64,000 nt of DNA from Megalonaias nervosa (GCA_016617855.1 JAECUM010010955.1:1-64000); one strand, 5' to 3'. Positions 1 through 10,187 are shown, counted from the first letter of the stretch. Notes: a model not told the origin generated them from the letters alone. Numbers and translations are program-made.

Positions 1-262
1 GAGAGAGAGACTTTTTCTAGTAAATGCTTGTACTCTTCCAAGCAATTCAAGCTAACTTTTGGTGAGATTTTAATTGTTTAATTTTTACATTTAAGAAATA
101 TTAAGTAGAAATTTCAAATAGTCACAATCCCTAACAATAATTAATTTGTTCTTGTTGTTGTTACTTTCACTTGCGTGCAAAGTAGGGAAACAAAATATTA
201 TTCTACTTACGGAATCTTGTAAATCGAAATATACCGATTTACTTAATCTGATTTTATTCAAA

Positions 263-609
263 TTGATGCAAATTCTGCATATGCTTACATGTATAAATTA
301 GACTGCCATACAAACTCTGCATATGTCAACATGTACAAATTAGACTGCCATACAAACTCTACATCTGCCTGCATGTCCAAATTAGACTGCCATACAAACT
401 CTGCATATGTCTACATGTACAAATTAGACTGCCATGAAAACTCTACATATGCCTACATGTCCAAATTAGACTGCCATACAAACTCTGCATATGCCTACAT
501 GTACAAATTAGACTACTATATAAACTGCATATGTCTAAATGTACAAATTAGACTGCCATGAAAACTCTACATATGCCTACATTCACAAATTTGACTGCTA
601 TACAAACTT
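263..609 (+). repeat. 42-bp tandem array, about 8 units
   Basis: Units of about 42 bp repeat head to tail, each with AAATTAGACTGCCAT, a CTCTGCATATG-like middle and an ACATGTAC-like end. Because 42 is a multiple of three, one frame stays open for about 90 codons and gives a 14-residue periodic peptide with a Lys-Leu-Asp-Cys-His core. I treat this as a satellite and not a gene: no start context, splice site or domain supports coding, and the last units decay with no frame conservation. Confidence 0.85.
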
Positions 610-1779
610 TGACCTCGAGATCGTATTGTTGTCGAAACAAGTAACGGACACGCGCGCTCATATGGTATCCGTGCCTTTCCTTACTCGTATTTGTATTAAA
701 TACACGAGAGCGAGTATTTGACCCAATGTTTGAAGGGTATACTTTACTTACTGTTAGTTAGAATGACTCTTGAAAACGTAATTTCTTTCATCATACCATT
801 GAATGAAAATTAAATTTATAGTATCTTGCTATGTGAGTTGTAAGGCAATCCAACTTATTTTCTCTTGTAATCGTTTAGTACATTTTTATGAGAGAACTAT
901 AAAAAAAACTTTAAATTTGTAATAAAAATATGTACAAAATACAATTACATTTTGGAGCATATGTTTTATCATGTACATTTTTGTATATTTTCAAAAGCTG
1001 TTATTAATCATAACTTCTTGTGTTTTTGTTTTTTCAACCATTAGAACGAAAGTTAGGTTTACAACTGTTCGTTTCTTTTTCATTCCTTGTATTTGCATAT
1101 ACATCTCTTTAGATAAATTTCTCTGACTTCATGGGTAGACGCGAAAATTCATAATTAAACGAGCGCTTAATATGATAAATAGCCAATTAATTTTTTGTAT
1201 AAGCGTTGACCATAAGAATAATATTTCTCCATCTATCTTTCTCTCATTCGAATCAAAGGGGATAAGCACTTCTGATATTAAGTTAAAATGATGCTGACAA
1301 TAATATGCTAACTCTATTTAAAATGTATTTTATCTTAACTCTTATTGTCGAATTGAGGTTAATGCCTGGAAAAAGACAGAAATCGTACTGGTTAGAAGGA
1401 AAATAAAATTAAAAAATCGATTTATGTCTCATGAACTCTAATAATGAAATTTTCATTGTGTACACATCTGTTATGACAGCATACGGTATTGTATGTCGTT
1501 ATGTTACAGTTACATTATATGCCCAGTGAATCGGAGAACTTAAAAGACAATGTATACGGTAACGGATTCTTGGTATCATAAAACACACAAATCAATACAT
1601 ATATTCGTTGGGCAGTTAAAATTTTCAAAATATATTAAAACTGTTTAAAATGTAGCACTTTTTAAAAATATATGTGCGGAGCGAGTATTTGGCCGATCAT
1701 GATGATTAAATGTAATCTGAAGATTTCGTCGTTCTTTTAGTCATCTGGAAACGCGCGCAAAATTGTAATGAGGACAGAT
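610..1779. other. AT-rich stretch without recognisable gene
   Basis: This stretch is AT-rich and broken by stops in all frames. I see no domain, RNA gene or clear repeat family in it. Confidence 0.5.
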
Positions 1780-2797
1780 ATTGAAGATTTGGGTATCTGC
1801 TTTGCATAAATACCCATAATTCCATGCAAAACGTTATCGCGTTATTACTGCTGTTCACGATCTTGTCGGATTGAAAAATAAACAGCAGATTGACGCCGTC
1901 CAGCTGGAATTCAGCAAAGCTTTCGATAAAGTGCCGCATTAACATCTTGCAATCAAGCTCCAAAGATATGGCGTTAGAGACCGGACGCTAGTATGGACAC
2001 ATATCTTCCTAGCAGATAGGAACCAGGAAGTCGTACTTGACGAGTTTGTATCATCACCCCTATCCAGTGACATCAGGTATCCCACAGGAAACAGGGAACA
2101 GTGCTATGACCTCTCCTATTCCAAGTATACATCAACGATCTGCCATTAAGTATTTATTCTAAAGTAAGACTCTTCGTTGACTATTGTCTACTATATATAG
2201 TGATTAATTCCCGACAAGATGCAGTGTTAGTAGAAGTAGATCGCAACAAGTTACAGGAGCGGGAGAGAAAATGGCAAATGAATTTCAACCCGTCCAAGTG
2301 CGAAAACATGCATATAACCAACAAGCGAAAGGTCATTAACACCTCCTATTCAATCCACGAGCAAATCTTGAAAGAGACCAACAAAGCCAATTACATTGGT
2401 GTCATCTTGGACAGCAAACTGTCTTGGAACTCCCACAAAGACTCCGAAACCAAGAAAGCCAATCAGACGACACCTTTTCTGCAAATAAAACCGTCGTCCT
2501 GCCAAAAACACATCAAGGCTTGCTGCTACAAGACGCTCGTACGCCCACAGCTCGAATACGCTTCTACAGTGTGGGACCCACACTCTGAGACAAATGCAGC
2601 CAAACTAGAAAGAGTCAGAAGCGGGCAGCAGGATTTTGGCACGGTGACTATCGACGAATCAGTAGCGAAAACTTGAGAAGCTGATGTCAACACAACAAGG
2701 TCATCATGATCTACCTGATCATTAACCAGCTGGTTGAAATAACAACAACAGGTGACTTGATCCCGCAGAAGCATCAACCAGAGGCTATGCCCAACAG
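1780..2797 (+). mobile_element. Non-LTR retrotransposon reverse transcriptase remnant (left part)
   Basis: Conceptual translation gives the C-terminal half of a LINE reverse transcriptase of the Jockey/CR1 kind. Visible blocks are an FSKAFDKVPH-type motif A (about 1908-1940), a LADRNQEVVLD-like block, and an almost continuous stretch at 2200-2676 with WQMNFNPSKCE, a YIGVILDSKLSWNSH-type block and LVRPQLEYASTVWDP, the usual thumb and C-terminal signatures. The FADD catalytic block is destroyed near 2165-2185 and several stops and frame changes are present, so it is a dead copy. Similarity continues to about 2795 and stops abruptly where the Maverick-like inverted repeat begins. What looks like the missing 3' end appears at about 10420-10640. 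Confidence 0.85.
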
Positions 2798-3376
2798 CCG
2801 GGAGGGTGAACAGACCAAGTCTATTTGTGAAAATAAAGATTCCTACGGAGGGTAAACAGACCAAGTTTATTTGTGAAAAAAAAAACTTCCTACGCAGGGT
2901 GAACAGACCATTTTTAGGAGGGTGTATTTATGAAAATAAAGCTTCCTACGAAAATGAACAGACAAGCGTCAATAACGCTAAACCGAGACCTCTAATCGGG
3001 ATGCACTAAACCGAGGCCTCTAACAGGGTTAGCGCATTATTATCATTTTTTCTTTTGACGTTTGTATTTTCGAATTTGTATGCGTCCTCGTTTACCGACC
3101 CGGGAATTCACTATTGGTCGTCACCCTTGTAGTGATGCGATTAGATGACAGGTCTCTCAACCAAAAATTGTGTCGAGACCTATACGATACCTCGACCGAG
3201 GTTCATGTAAATTTATCGTAATAAATCCACGAGGAATCGCTTGCACTTTTAAGAAGAAGTTTTTAAACTTAATCATAGCCATGTCTCCTGAACACCAAGT
3301 CTGGTGGATGTTTCTTAGTGTGTGGGTATCAACACCATTAAAGACAACCAAAAGATTGCAGTTATCTCTGGTCACT
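2798..3376 (+). repeat. Left terminal inverted repeat of the Maverick-like element
   Basis: Read on the minus strand this segment matches 9966-10420. Shared landmarks are CCCGGGTCGGTAAACGAGG, a GTTAGAGGCCTCGGTTTAG-like block, and a terminal GGGTGAACAGACC-like end. The left copy is longer because an imperfect unit of about 50 bp (GTGAACAGACC ... ATTCCTACG) is present about three and a half times at 2802-2960. The repeat includes the last 70 or so codons of the ATPase gene. Confidence 0.75.
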
Positions 3377-3825
3377 TTAGGTATTTTCACACATCGCTGA
3401 GTAACATATCTAATATCGGTGTTTTTGTGTCTGCCTCGTGAAAATATCCGAGCTGGATTTGATTGTTTGTCTAGCATCACATCAACGTATACTACGAGAT
3501 TGTTGATGCCCCCATTGAGATCATCTACCAACGGCGCATCGTTGATATCGGTTATAAAATCAATAATATCATTACCGTCCTCGTCCAATACCTTTGCATT
3601 TTCATTAAAATCTTTAAGCACATCGTAGCATTGCTGATCATCTACAGGTGGTGCCACTAAATACAACTTATCCCACTTGAGCCATCTCATTATCAGCTTA
3701 AATAACAATTGCGTCTTACCAGACCCAGATGGACCTATGATAATTGCTCTGATAGAATTTGGTAGAGCTGGATGATGCTCGATTGGTTCTTGCTTTCGTG
3801 TCGCTGAGAAATCGAAGATATTCAT
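3157..3825 (-). CDS. A32-like genome-packaging ATPase (FtsK/HerA superfamily)
   Basis: This intact 222-residue ORF is of normal length for small packaging ATPases of Maverick/Polinton elements and adintoviruses, which drive DNA into the capsid by ATP hydrolysis. A Walker A motif GPSGSGKT lies at about residues 32-39, and an arginine-rich block SRGRHKN followed by IRYVTQ and a KIPK...RDNCNLL segment (about residues 128-160) is characteristic of this family. The Walker B region reads LVVYVDVML, with only one acidic residue where relatives usually show two; this may impair hydrolysis. The start is the first Met and gives a full N-terminus before the P-loop. The 3' end lies in the terminal inverted repeat, so its C-terminus is duplicated at 9960-10187. 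The divergent neighbour on the plus strand starts about 25 bp away, which implies a shared bidirectional promoter in the ancestor. Confidence 0.85.
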   Translation of the reverse strand: MNIFDFSATRKQEPIEHHPALPNSIRAIIIGPSGSGKTQLLFKLIMRWLKWDKLYLVAPPVDDQQCYDVLKDFNENAKVLDEDGNDIIDFITDINDAPLVDDLNGGINNLVVYVDVMLDKQSNPARIFSRGRHKNTDIRYVTQRCVKIPKVTRDNCNLLVVFNGVDTHTLRNIHQTWCSGDMAMIKFKNFFLKVQAIPRGFITINLHEPRSRYRIGLDTIFG

Positions 3826-3849
3826 GTTGTAGAAATATATAATAATTAT

Positions 3850-4190
3850 ATGAATTTATATTGTGCTCGATGCAGAGCACCCCCCTCCACAAGTGGATTA
3901 AAAACAATAACGACGAGGAATAAAAGGCGTGCACTTACCGGCAAGTGTGTAAAATGTGGTACAAAAAATAAAAATTTGTCTCTCATGAAACAGGCTGAGA
4001 TATTGCTGCTTCACTGGGAAAATTACCAGGGGCTCCATGGGCTAAGTATCCTGGCGAGAAGCGTCTTCCTGGATATATTTATTGTGGTCCTGGAACCCGA
4101 CTTGATATCCGACTTGACGAGAAAGATCAGCCAAGATCTGATGAGTATCCAAAAAATGCGATTGATCAAGCGTGCCACCTAAACAAATTC
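3850..4190 (+). pseudogene. Zinc-ribbon plus phospholipase A2-like (parvovirus VP1-type) protein, truncated and frameshifted
   Basis: The first 40 residues show two CxxC pairs (YCARC near residue 4 and CVKCGT near residue 33), the small zinc-ribbon seen at the start of many viral PLA2-like proteins. After a frameshift near 3970-3990 and an in-frame stop, another frame gives a PLA2-like calcium-loop block, LPGYIYCGPGTRLD (about 4045-4095), and the first part of the catalytic helix, NAIDQACHL (about 4157-4183). The normal HD dyad is not completed: sequence switches to integrase at once. In parvoviruses and adintoviruses this fold helps virions cross membranes; here it is broken. That the zinc-ribbon and PLA2 parts were one gene is inferred from their order and spacing. 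Confidence 0.72.
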
Positions 4191-5019
4191 AGTTCGTACA
4201 TTGTCAGCACTCCCAATGAAGTTCATCAGGCAGATATTTTGTTTTTACCACATACTATTAAAACTGGTAGAAGTCGCGCGCACACACACAAAAATGCGTT
4301 GACTATCGTGGACGTTGCAAGTAGATATAAAGAAGCAGAACCACTATCAGCAAAGACAGCAACTGAAGTTGCATCTGCGTTTGAACGAATTTATCGACGA
4401 GGGCCCTTGCGATGGCCACAGCTGCTACAGGTTGATCCTGGCAAAGAATTTCTTGGTGCAGTAATATCTCTGATGAAACATCAAAATCAGACGAGGGCAC
4501 ACCGCAATTCATTGCGATCAGGCTGTTGTTGAGCTATTTAATCGAACATTTACTGAGCGATTGTTTGGATATCAGTATGCGCAGGAAATATCTCTGGATA
4601 AAGTTTGGGCGGACAAGAGATCTCGTGAATGGGTTGCAAGACTACCAAGTGTGATAGCTGCGTTAAATAATGAAATTACTCGTGGAATTTCTATGAAATC
4701 CGTCAATGCAATCTCGAAGAACCACATACCAGTGACCGCTCGTGAGCGGCAGCGACATGACTCTCTCTCAAAACAACCAGTACTAGGTAACTGACTGTCA
4801 GATATTTATATGAACCTGGTGAACTTGAAGGGGGTAAAAAAAAGAGCGACTGACCCAGTCTGGAGTGAAACCACACATAAAATTTTCAGCGTGGTAAGAT
4901 CTACGAGTAGACCTGCAATTTACAAACTAGATTCAACTGCCCCTCAACGCGGATTTGTCCGTGAGCAATTACTAATAATTCCTAAAGATACACAATTACC
5001 ACCGCCTTTACTTTTGTGA
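4184..5019 (+). pseudogene. Retroviral-type DDE integrase of the Maverick-like element, frameshifted
   Basis: Three reading segments (about 4184-4512, 4525-4794, 4810-5019) together show the Maverick integrase fold. The catalytic triad is visible: Asp in HQADILFLP, Asp in QVDPGKEF and Glu in AVVELFNRTF. A C-terminal block (DPVWSETT ... RGFVREQLL ... IPKDTQLPP) matches the beta-rich, chromo/SH3-like tail of these enzymes. The enzyme would insert linear element DNA into the host chromosome. It lacks the N-terminal zinc-binding (HHCC) region, being joined directly to the PLA2-like remnant, and has frame breaks near 4505 and 4795. Its last codons run tail to tail into the minus-strand HNH ORF with a 12-bp overlap. 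Confidence 0.85.
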
Positions 5020-5220
5020 AGGACGATTCCTTAGCAGGACACCAGCTCCTCGACGTCGATTACACTCGAGACAGGTCAGCATCACATTTTCGCGTGTGTG
5101 GCCGAGACTACTAATAATTCTATCCACGGTAAATTGTCGTGTGTCATTAGAAGAATACTGCCACAACATTATTGTGTTACAGTAAACACAGTGATTATTT
5201 TGTCGTTGTTTCAGTGTCAT
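5008..5220 (-). pseudogene. HNH nuclease domain, probable C-terminus of the replicase gene
   Basis: The ORF encodes 70 residues with an HNH/zinc-ribbon pattern: CVYC at about residues 12-15, a TVDRI block, GHTRENVMLTC and CLECNRRR. The two CxxC pairs would bind structural zinc; the DRI..GH..N section is the catalytic beta-beta-alpha core. The reading frame is open upstream of the first Met, and the intervening DNA up to the helicase end (5221-5343) is also mostly open with one frame change. I therefore read it as the last domain of a PolB-helicase-HNH protein and not as a free-standing gene. It could alternatively be an independent small nuclease. Confidence 0.7.
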
Positions 5221-5343
5221 GATAAATTTAACATCAAGATCGAAGTCACGCTTATTTTTTTGTTGTCACACTGCTGATAACTAGCTAATTTTTTCATTAC
5301 TTTATCGTTTAACAACGATGTGTTGATTTCCTGAGTTTGATTA

Positions 5344-6498
5344 TCATTCTTTGCGCAGTCTATGATAACCCTCCGTAGCTGAGTCATTTTTGTGACTCGA
5401 CACTGCTAGATAAACTAAATTAGACCATTCGATGCGATCATCAACAATCCAAATATTAGTATCCGAAATAGTTAATCCCTGCGATGAATGAATGCTTATA
5501 GCATATCCTAGAGTCCATGGAGATTTATCCATCGTTAACGCACTCTCAACAACATTAACAGGAACAACAACAATATCATTAAGAACGAGCTTTTGTTTCC
5601 TTGGTTCTACCCCCGACTCTCTCAGGCGTCCTGGAATTTCATTATCAATATTTTGTTTACGCGTATCTGCTGGGCGTTAACATAATGGCACAGGTAGATC
5701 TGAAAACTTTTTTTTATGTAACATAAATAATTGTTGCTGAAGTACATCAGGAACTATCTTCCGACTTGCAACTATCAAATCAGCAGGTCTCCACAAATTC
5801 CAAAAAGTCGGCGTTTGTTGTTTCTGGAATTATTTAACGCATTATTTCACATTGAATCTTATCTGGCTGCAGTCTGATTAGCTTTTTGAACTCTTTCAGC
5901 GTTCAATCAAGCGCACGATGATCATCATTTATTTCCTCATAATAATCTACGAATTCTTTCAGCCAGTTATGCGGAGATGAGCCGACAAAAGGTGGTGGTT
6001 GACCATAATCGCCACACATGATAACAGCAGTATTTCGAGCCAATAACAAATCAAGAAACATTTTTAATACGTCAACGGATACCGTGCATATTTCATCCCA
6101 GATAATAATCTTAGGAATATATTTCTCACCCATTCGTTCAAGTGTCCACGAATCTCCCTTCCATCGAAAGAAACGATGATAACTATGAGACTTGACCCCT
6201 CTTTCTTTCATCTCTCTGGTGAGACAGTGAGTCGGAGTTAGTACAATCATGTCAAGATTCCGAATTAATTCAATCGCACACGCTGTTTTACCAGAACCTC
6301 CAGGTCCATTGAGATAAATGGTTTTATGTCTGGCCACAGGATCATACACCGATGGTGATTATAATGGTTGTGACATTTGACTATTTTTATACTATATCTC
6401 CCCAGATCCATAATCAGCGGAATCAGAATAATTGAGTATTTCTTCTCCTTTAATTCTCCATTCGCCCCATGATGCATCAAAGCCGATATGTAATTCAT
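5344..6498 (-). pseudogene. SF1 helicase (Pif1/RecD-like) domain, broken
   Basis: The N-terminal half (6349-5903) carries Walker A GPGGSGKT (about 6305-6282), Walker B IIWDEI and motif III CGDYGQPPPF, the order and spacing of superfamily 1 helicases of the Pif1/RecD/UL5 kind. The C-terminal half (about 5655-5344) carries LGYAISIHSSQGLTI (motif V) and LVYLAVSS (motif VI; relatives end in S-R, so the arginine finger appears replaced by Ser). Between 5902 and about 5655 coding similarity continues but stops and frame changes interrupt it. Upstream it abuts the polymerase domain on the same strand with only a few bases between ORFs. A DNA-unwinding role at the replication fork is inferred from family. 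Confidence 0.8.
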
Positions 6499-8537
6499 TT
6501 AGCAATCCTGCATTTTATTTTACTGATATAAAATGAATCCGTGGCGACTCTAATCGCGGTATCAGGAAATCTGTTTATCATCGATAATAAATTTGTCGAA
6601 ATATACGCTAACATCGAAGATCTTAAAAGAGTAAACTGGGGTGAGTCATCATTAATGTAGCTCACAATTGTTCCTAATTTGGCTCCATCCGATAAGTTAA
6701 CATTATTTCGATTTACAAATACATTTTTCTCTGTTGTATCAGCAGTTATGAAATCAAGCTCAGCATCGTCGATAATTAATCTTGTACACTGTCGTTTATG
6801 ATCATATGATCCTCCTTGAGTAAATTTTCCAATTATTTTCCTGCCAAGATCTTTTGCAAGTTTGATTTCATAGTCTCTGATATCGTAATTGACATATTCG
6901 TCGCCCTCGTCCCTGACATCGTCAGCCCCGTCACCGACGGCAGGTTTTGGTAGCCAGACTTGTTTTTGTGGACGATACGATATTATTGCTTCACTCACTG
7001 TTAACGATATCAATATTTCTGCATTAAACATATCGTAATAAAACTATTGGGGTCCAACCACGTTTATTAAAATGACACCAAGCCATACAGCGACAACCGG
7101 ATGCAGGTTTTCCGATGCAAACTCGAATGACTCAATACATACAAATCCAGTTAAGTCAAAATCTGGCAAGAGTCCATTTATCGCAACTCGAGTCATCTCG
7201 TGTGTTGGATGTCCAAATCTTTTAAAATACTCAGAACACTCTCCCATTCCAAGAAAACTTCCAGGATAACATGCAACCATATCAACTAAGATAACATATT
7301 TATAATCGTATTTAGTATTCCATAATCCGCCGTGTCCGTATTCGACACAACTGCGTTGTATTTCTTCAAGAAATTCCAACCGTGTTGGCCTCCATGAATT
7401 TTCCTTCTGAGCAAAGTGAGCAGCAACTGACGGAACGGTGAAGCAATTACTGAGTAATCGTTCATTAACATCAGTATCGATCATGTATTTCAACGCAATC
7501 TTCATCATTTGGCCATGAAGAGATTCTGTAAGATAAATATCTCCATTAGGCCGTACAAACTGATATTAATAGCTATACTCAGAACTTTGAAACAACCACA
7601 CGGATACAGCGTCTCTCTTACTGATATTTCTGATGAAGTCGAATATATCACCGTCGTAAAATTTAACAGTTCGAGCTCGTGGAAATAAGGTTACGTCCGA
7701 CGTCCACGCTTGAGCGTTATGATCAACGATCTCTATCGAAGTTCCCTTTGATTTATATTTTGATTCGTACAAGATCTCGCCGGTTAGTGTCTTCACCCTA
7801 ATTGGAAATTTTACTTTTTTTTTCCAACTCAGTAACGTCTTTGATCGTAGCTCCATTTTCTTTAACTCGCTCGGCCCATTCATTTATTATTTTGCTTCTC
7901 AGCTTCGGTAAACCATTTCCACGTATCGCGTTTGTGAAATGTTCTATAACTCTTTCAGCAACACAATTCAAGGTCGAAATTTTCATCGGCAGGAGGTCAT
8001 CAACGCTAGGCTTATCATTCAGCGGATATATCGCATAAACAACTACCGTCACAGGGTGTGCTCGCTCATAATATGGTTTGTCGATACCTGTCATTATTCC
8101 TGGTTTGGAATTTTTATTTAACGTGACAACATCCCCAGCGCGAAGTGATTCTCGAACAGGGTCACGTTTGTCACGGATAATCCAGGTTATTTCGGCGGCG
8201 TCTATTGCGGCGGCGTCTACCGCTACAATGAATTTTATTCTAAAAAGGTATCTTCGTTCAACGTCAAGATAATTAATAATTGTCCTTGCTCACTGGTCAT
8301 TCATTGTAGCATCAGTCTGGGGTTATCGTCTTGCCTTATTCTGAATGTTGACCACACATAAGATGCGCCATCGTTACGAAATTCTCTCTTGGCTTCATGG
8401 ATACGATTGATTAAAGTCTTATTCGTCGAATCAACATCAACCAGAGCTCGACTCGGCAAGTCAGGGGTTATTCTGTCAAGATCGAATCTAGCTTGAGAGG
8501 GCTTAATCGCAGATAATCTTGTAAATTCCTCCATCAT
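6499..8537 (-). pseudogene. Family B DNA polymerase (PolB), broken into several frames
   Basis: At least five consecutive minus-strand segments (8537-8301, about 8282-7798, 7883-7566, 7508-7044, 7031-6495) cover one polymerase. Motif A is seen as DMVACYPGSF (about 7330-7300), the equivalent of D-x-x-SLYPS. A KIIGKFTQGG block occurs near 6830. Motif C reads VATDSFY (about 6545), where the canonical form is Y-x-D-T-D-S, so the first catalytic Asp is Ala. Whether that is family style or decay cannot be told from one copy. The N-terminal 300 or so residues are not recognised by motif. Stops and frameshifts near 8290, 7880, 7560 and 7035 show it is not functional. Order and lack of spacing suggest fusion with the helicase downstream. 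Confidence 0.8.
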
Positions 8538-8590
8538 ATAATTAAAGCAAATATATATTTAAATTAACCTTCAAATTTGTATAATATGTA

Positions 8591-8770
8591 ATGATTCAAG
8601 CAAAAAATAGTTGCAAGTGGTTGATGATTGGATCTACAACTCCTTGTAATAAGTCATGTGTAACGGATTTCTGTGGACACCACCTACAGAGTATGCGACG
8701 AGGGAGTCTAGAACCAAAGCCGTGTTTCAAATGTAACAAGGGAGTCGGGGGAAAATGCAGTTGTGTGTAG
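8591..8770 (+). CDS. Small Cys-rich (zinc-binding-like) protein, 59 residues
   Basis: This complete short ORF runs from ATG at 8591 to TAG at 8770. It has nine cysteines and two adjacent histidines; C-x10-C-x3-C and C-x3-C-x2-C-G-H-H spacings in the first half and CFKC ... CSC at the end look like one or two zinc-binding knots. It lies just upstream of the PolB start in the opposite orientation, an arrangement that suggests a divergent promoter. It is one of only two ORFs in the element without visible damage, though a short ORF can escape damage by chance. No function is assigned. Confidence 0.6.
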   Translation: MIQAKNSCKWLMIGSTTPCNKSCVTDFCGHHLQSMRRGSLEPKPCFKCNKGVGGKCSCV

Positions 8771-8955
8771 ACTGTTGAGGCAGAAAACACAGAGCTTTGA
8801 AACGGTATTATGATTTAAAAAAAATATGATGGTAATGAATCTCCTATAAAAACGTTGGAGACTATCTCGCTAGATTTTCACGCTAGCAGCATTCTACATG
8901 TTTGTTTCAAGTAATAAAATAATAATAATTTAGACAAATAATATCTACTATATTA

Positions 8956-9475
8956 ATGGATCAAGTAAATAACGCCGATGAATTTGTAATGCATCCCATC
9001 ATCAAGAATTATGAGATATTGCGTGCTGGTGTGATAAGGAACTGTCGACTAAAAAGACCGGTCGGTTTTGTCACTAATGATGGTTATCTCATGTTCAGTG
9101 TTGAGGAAAATATTATCTCTGACACAAATTTATTTATGAATGTTTTATGGTCTGATCGAAAAAGATTTTGTGAATTATCACATTAACGGCCAAAAACTTG
9201 ATAATTCTTTGAATAATCTTAAGGTTATTACACAGTCAGAATTGTAAACGGATATGTGTGTCTGTGTGTATATGTGTGTGTGTTTACTGGTAAAAGTTTA
9301 AAACGATAAATATCGAAGACCAGTTAAATCTGTAGTTACAGAGACAGGCGAAGAAATAGAATTTCAATTGAGATATGCAGCTTTCAATATTTCTGTAGTA
9401 TCCCAGCTTCGGTACAACGTGTCGCAGATAATACAATCAACTCAACATTTTCAAAGAAATACAAACAAAAAGTAA
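8956..9475 (+). pseudogene. HNH homing-type endonuclease (HNH_3/NUMOD-like), frameshifted
   Basis: The first ORF (8956-9186) begins after an ATG and contains HPIIKNYEILRAGVIRNC and RPVGFVTNDGYLMFSV, the NUMOD4-like start of phage and giant-virus HNH endonucleases. A frame change between about 9120 and 9165 leads to the catalytic block YHINGQKLDNSLNNLKVIT (about 9175-9232), a near match to the HINGxxxDNxxxNLxxxT core. A stop follows, then a further open segment (about 9317-9475) whose RPVKSVVTETGEE start resembles a NUMOD1-type DNA-binding tail. Together these look like one dead selfish nuclease gene carried by the element. Confidence 0.7.
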
Positions 9476-9965
9476 TTTTTAAGTATTTAATTTCTGAGTT
9501 TTACAATGGAATAAGACATGGAAACCCTCCTGAGCGAAAATTGGTGAAGGGAAATAACTCTGTCAGGTAAAGCTTCCTCCCCTTGTGGAAGGATTAAACA
9601 GTAGCCTCGCTTGTATCCGTGTTACAAGGCATTGATAATATTTAATGCCGGCTCCACTTGTTAAGGAAATTTTAAAAAATTTGTTGGGTTTTCTGTGTTT
9701 CTTCCTTGTCCTCCTGACTTTTTCCCTGACTATGTCGGGGGACAATAGTCAGGGAAAAGAAAGAAACAAAGATAAAAATAGGCCACGCCTCCTTTTGTAA
9801 TCCAGGTGAGCTGTTTTTATATTTCCAGGTATTGGTGACTTCATAATAATTTTGTAAAACATATGTTACTAGAGAAGGCTCCGTTGGCGAGCGGTTAAGG
9901 CTGCTGATTTTCATTCTCAACGTGTGGAAATTAGTATTCCAATCCTGTGACTGACAAATTTGTCA
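9476..9965. other. Non-coding right arm of the Maverick-like element
   Basis: No gene is recognised here. The stretch lies between the HNH remnant and the right inverted repeat; short ORFs on both strands match nothing I know. Confidence 0.4.
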
Positions 9966-10187
9966 ACGGTGATCAGAGATAACTGCAATCTTCTGGTTGT
10001 CTTTAATTGTGTTGATACCCACACACTAAGAAACATCCACCAGACTTGGTGTTCAGGGTACGTGGATATGATTAAATTCAGAAATTTCTTCTCAAACACA
10101 CAAGCGATTCCTCGTGGATTCATCACAATAGATTTACATGATCCTCGGTCGCAATATCGAGTGGGTCTCGATAAAATTTTGACTTGA
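9960..10187 (+). pseudogene. 3' end of a second copy of the packaging ATPase
   Basis: The last 70 or so residues of the ATPase are repeated here on the opposite strand (RDNCNLLVVFN ... TLRNIHQTWCSG ... IPRGFITIDLH), ending at a stop at the equivalent position. There is no P-loop or Walker B upstream, so it cannot encode an ATPase. It exists because the inverted repeat overlaps the gene end. Amino-acid differences from the left copy (for example SGDMAM against SGYVDM) measure how far the two repeats have diverged. Confidence 0.85.

Noticed and set aside
2526..2864. Minus-strand ORF of 112 codons
   Set aside because: Antisense shadow of the reverse transcriptase remnant; it also crosses the LINE-element border.
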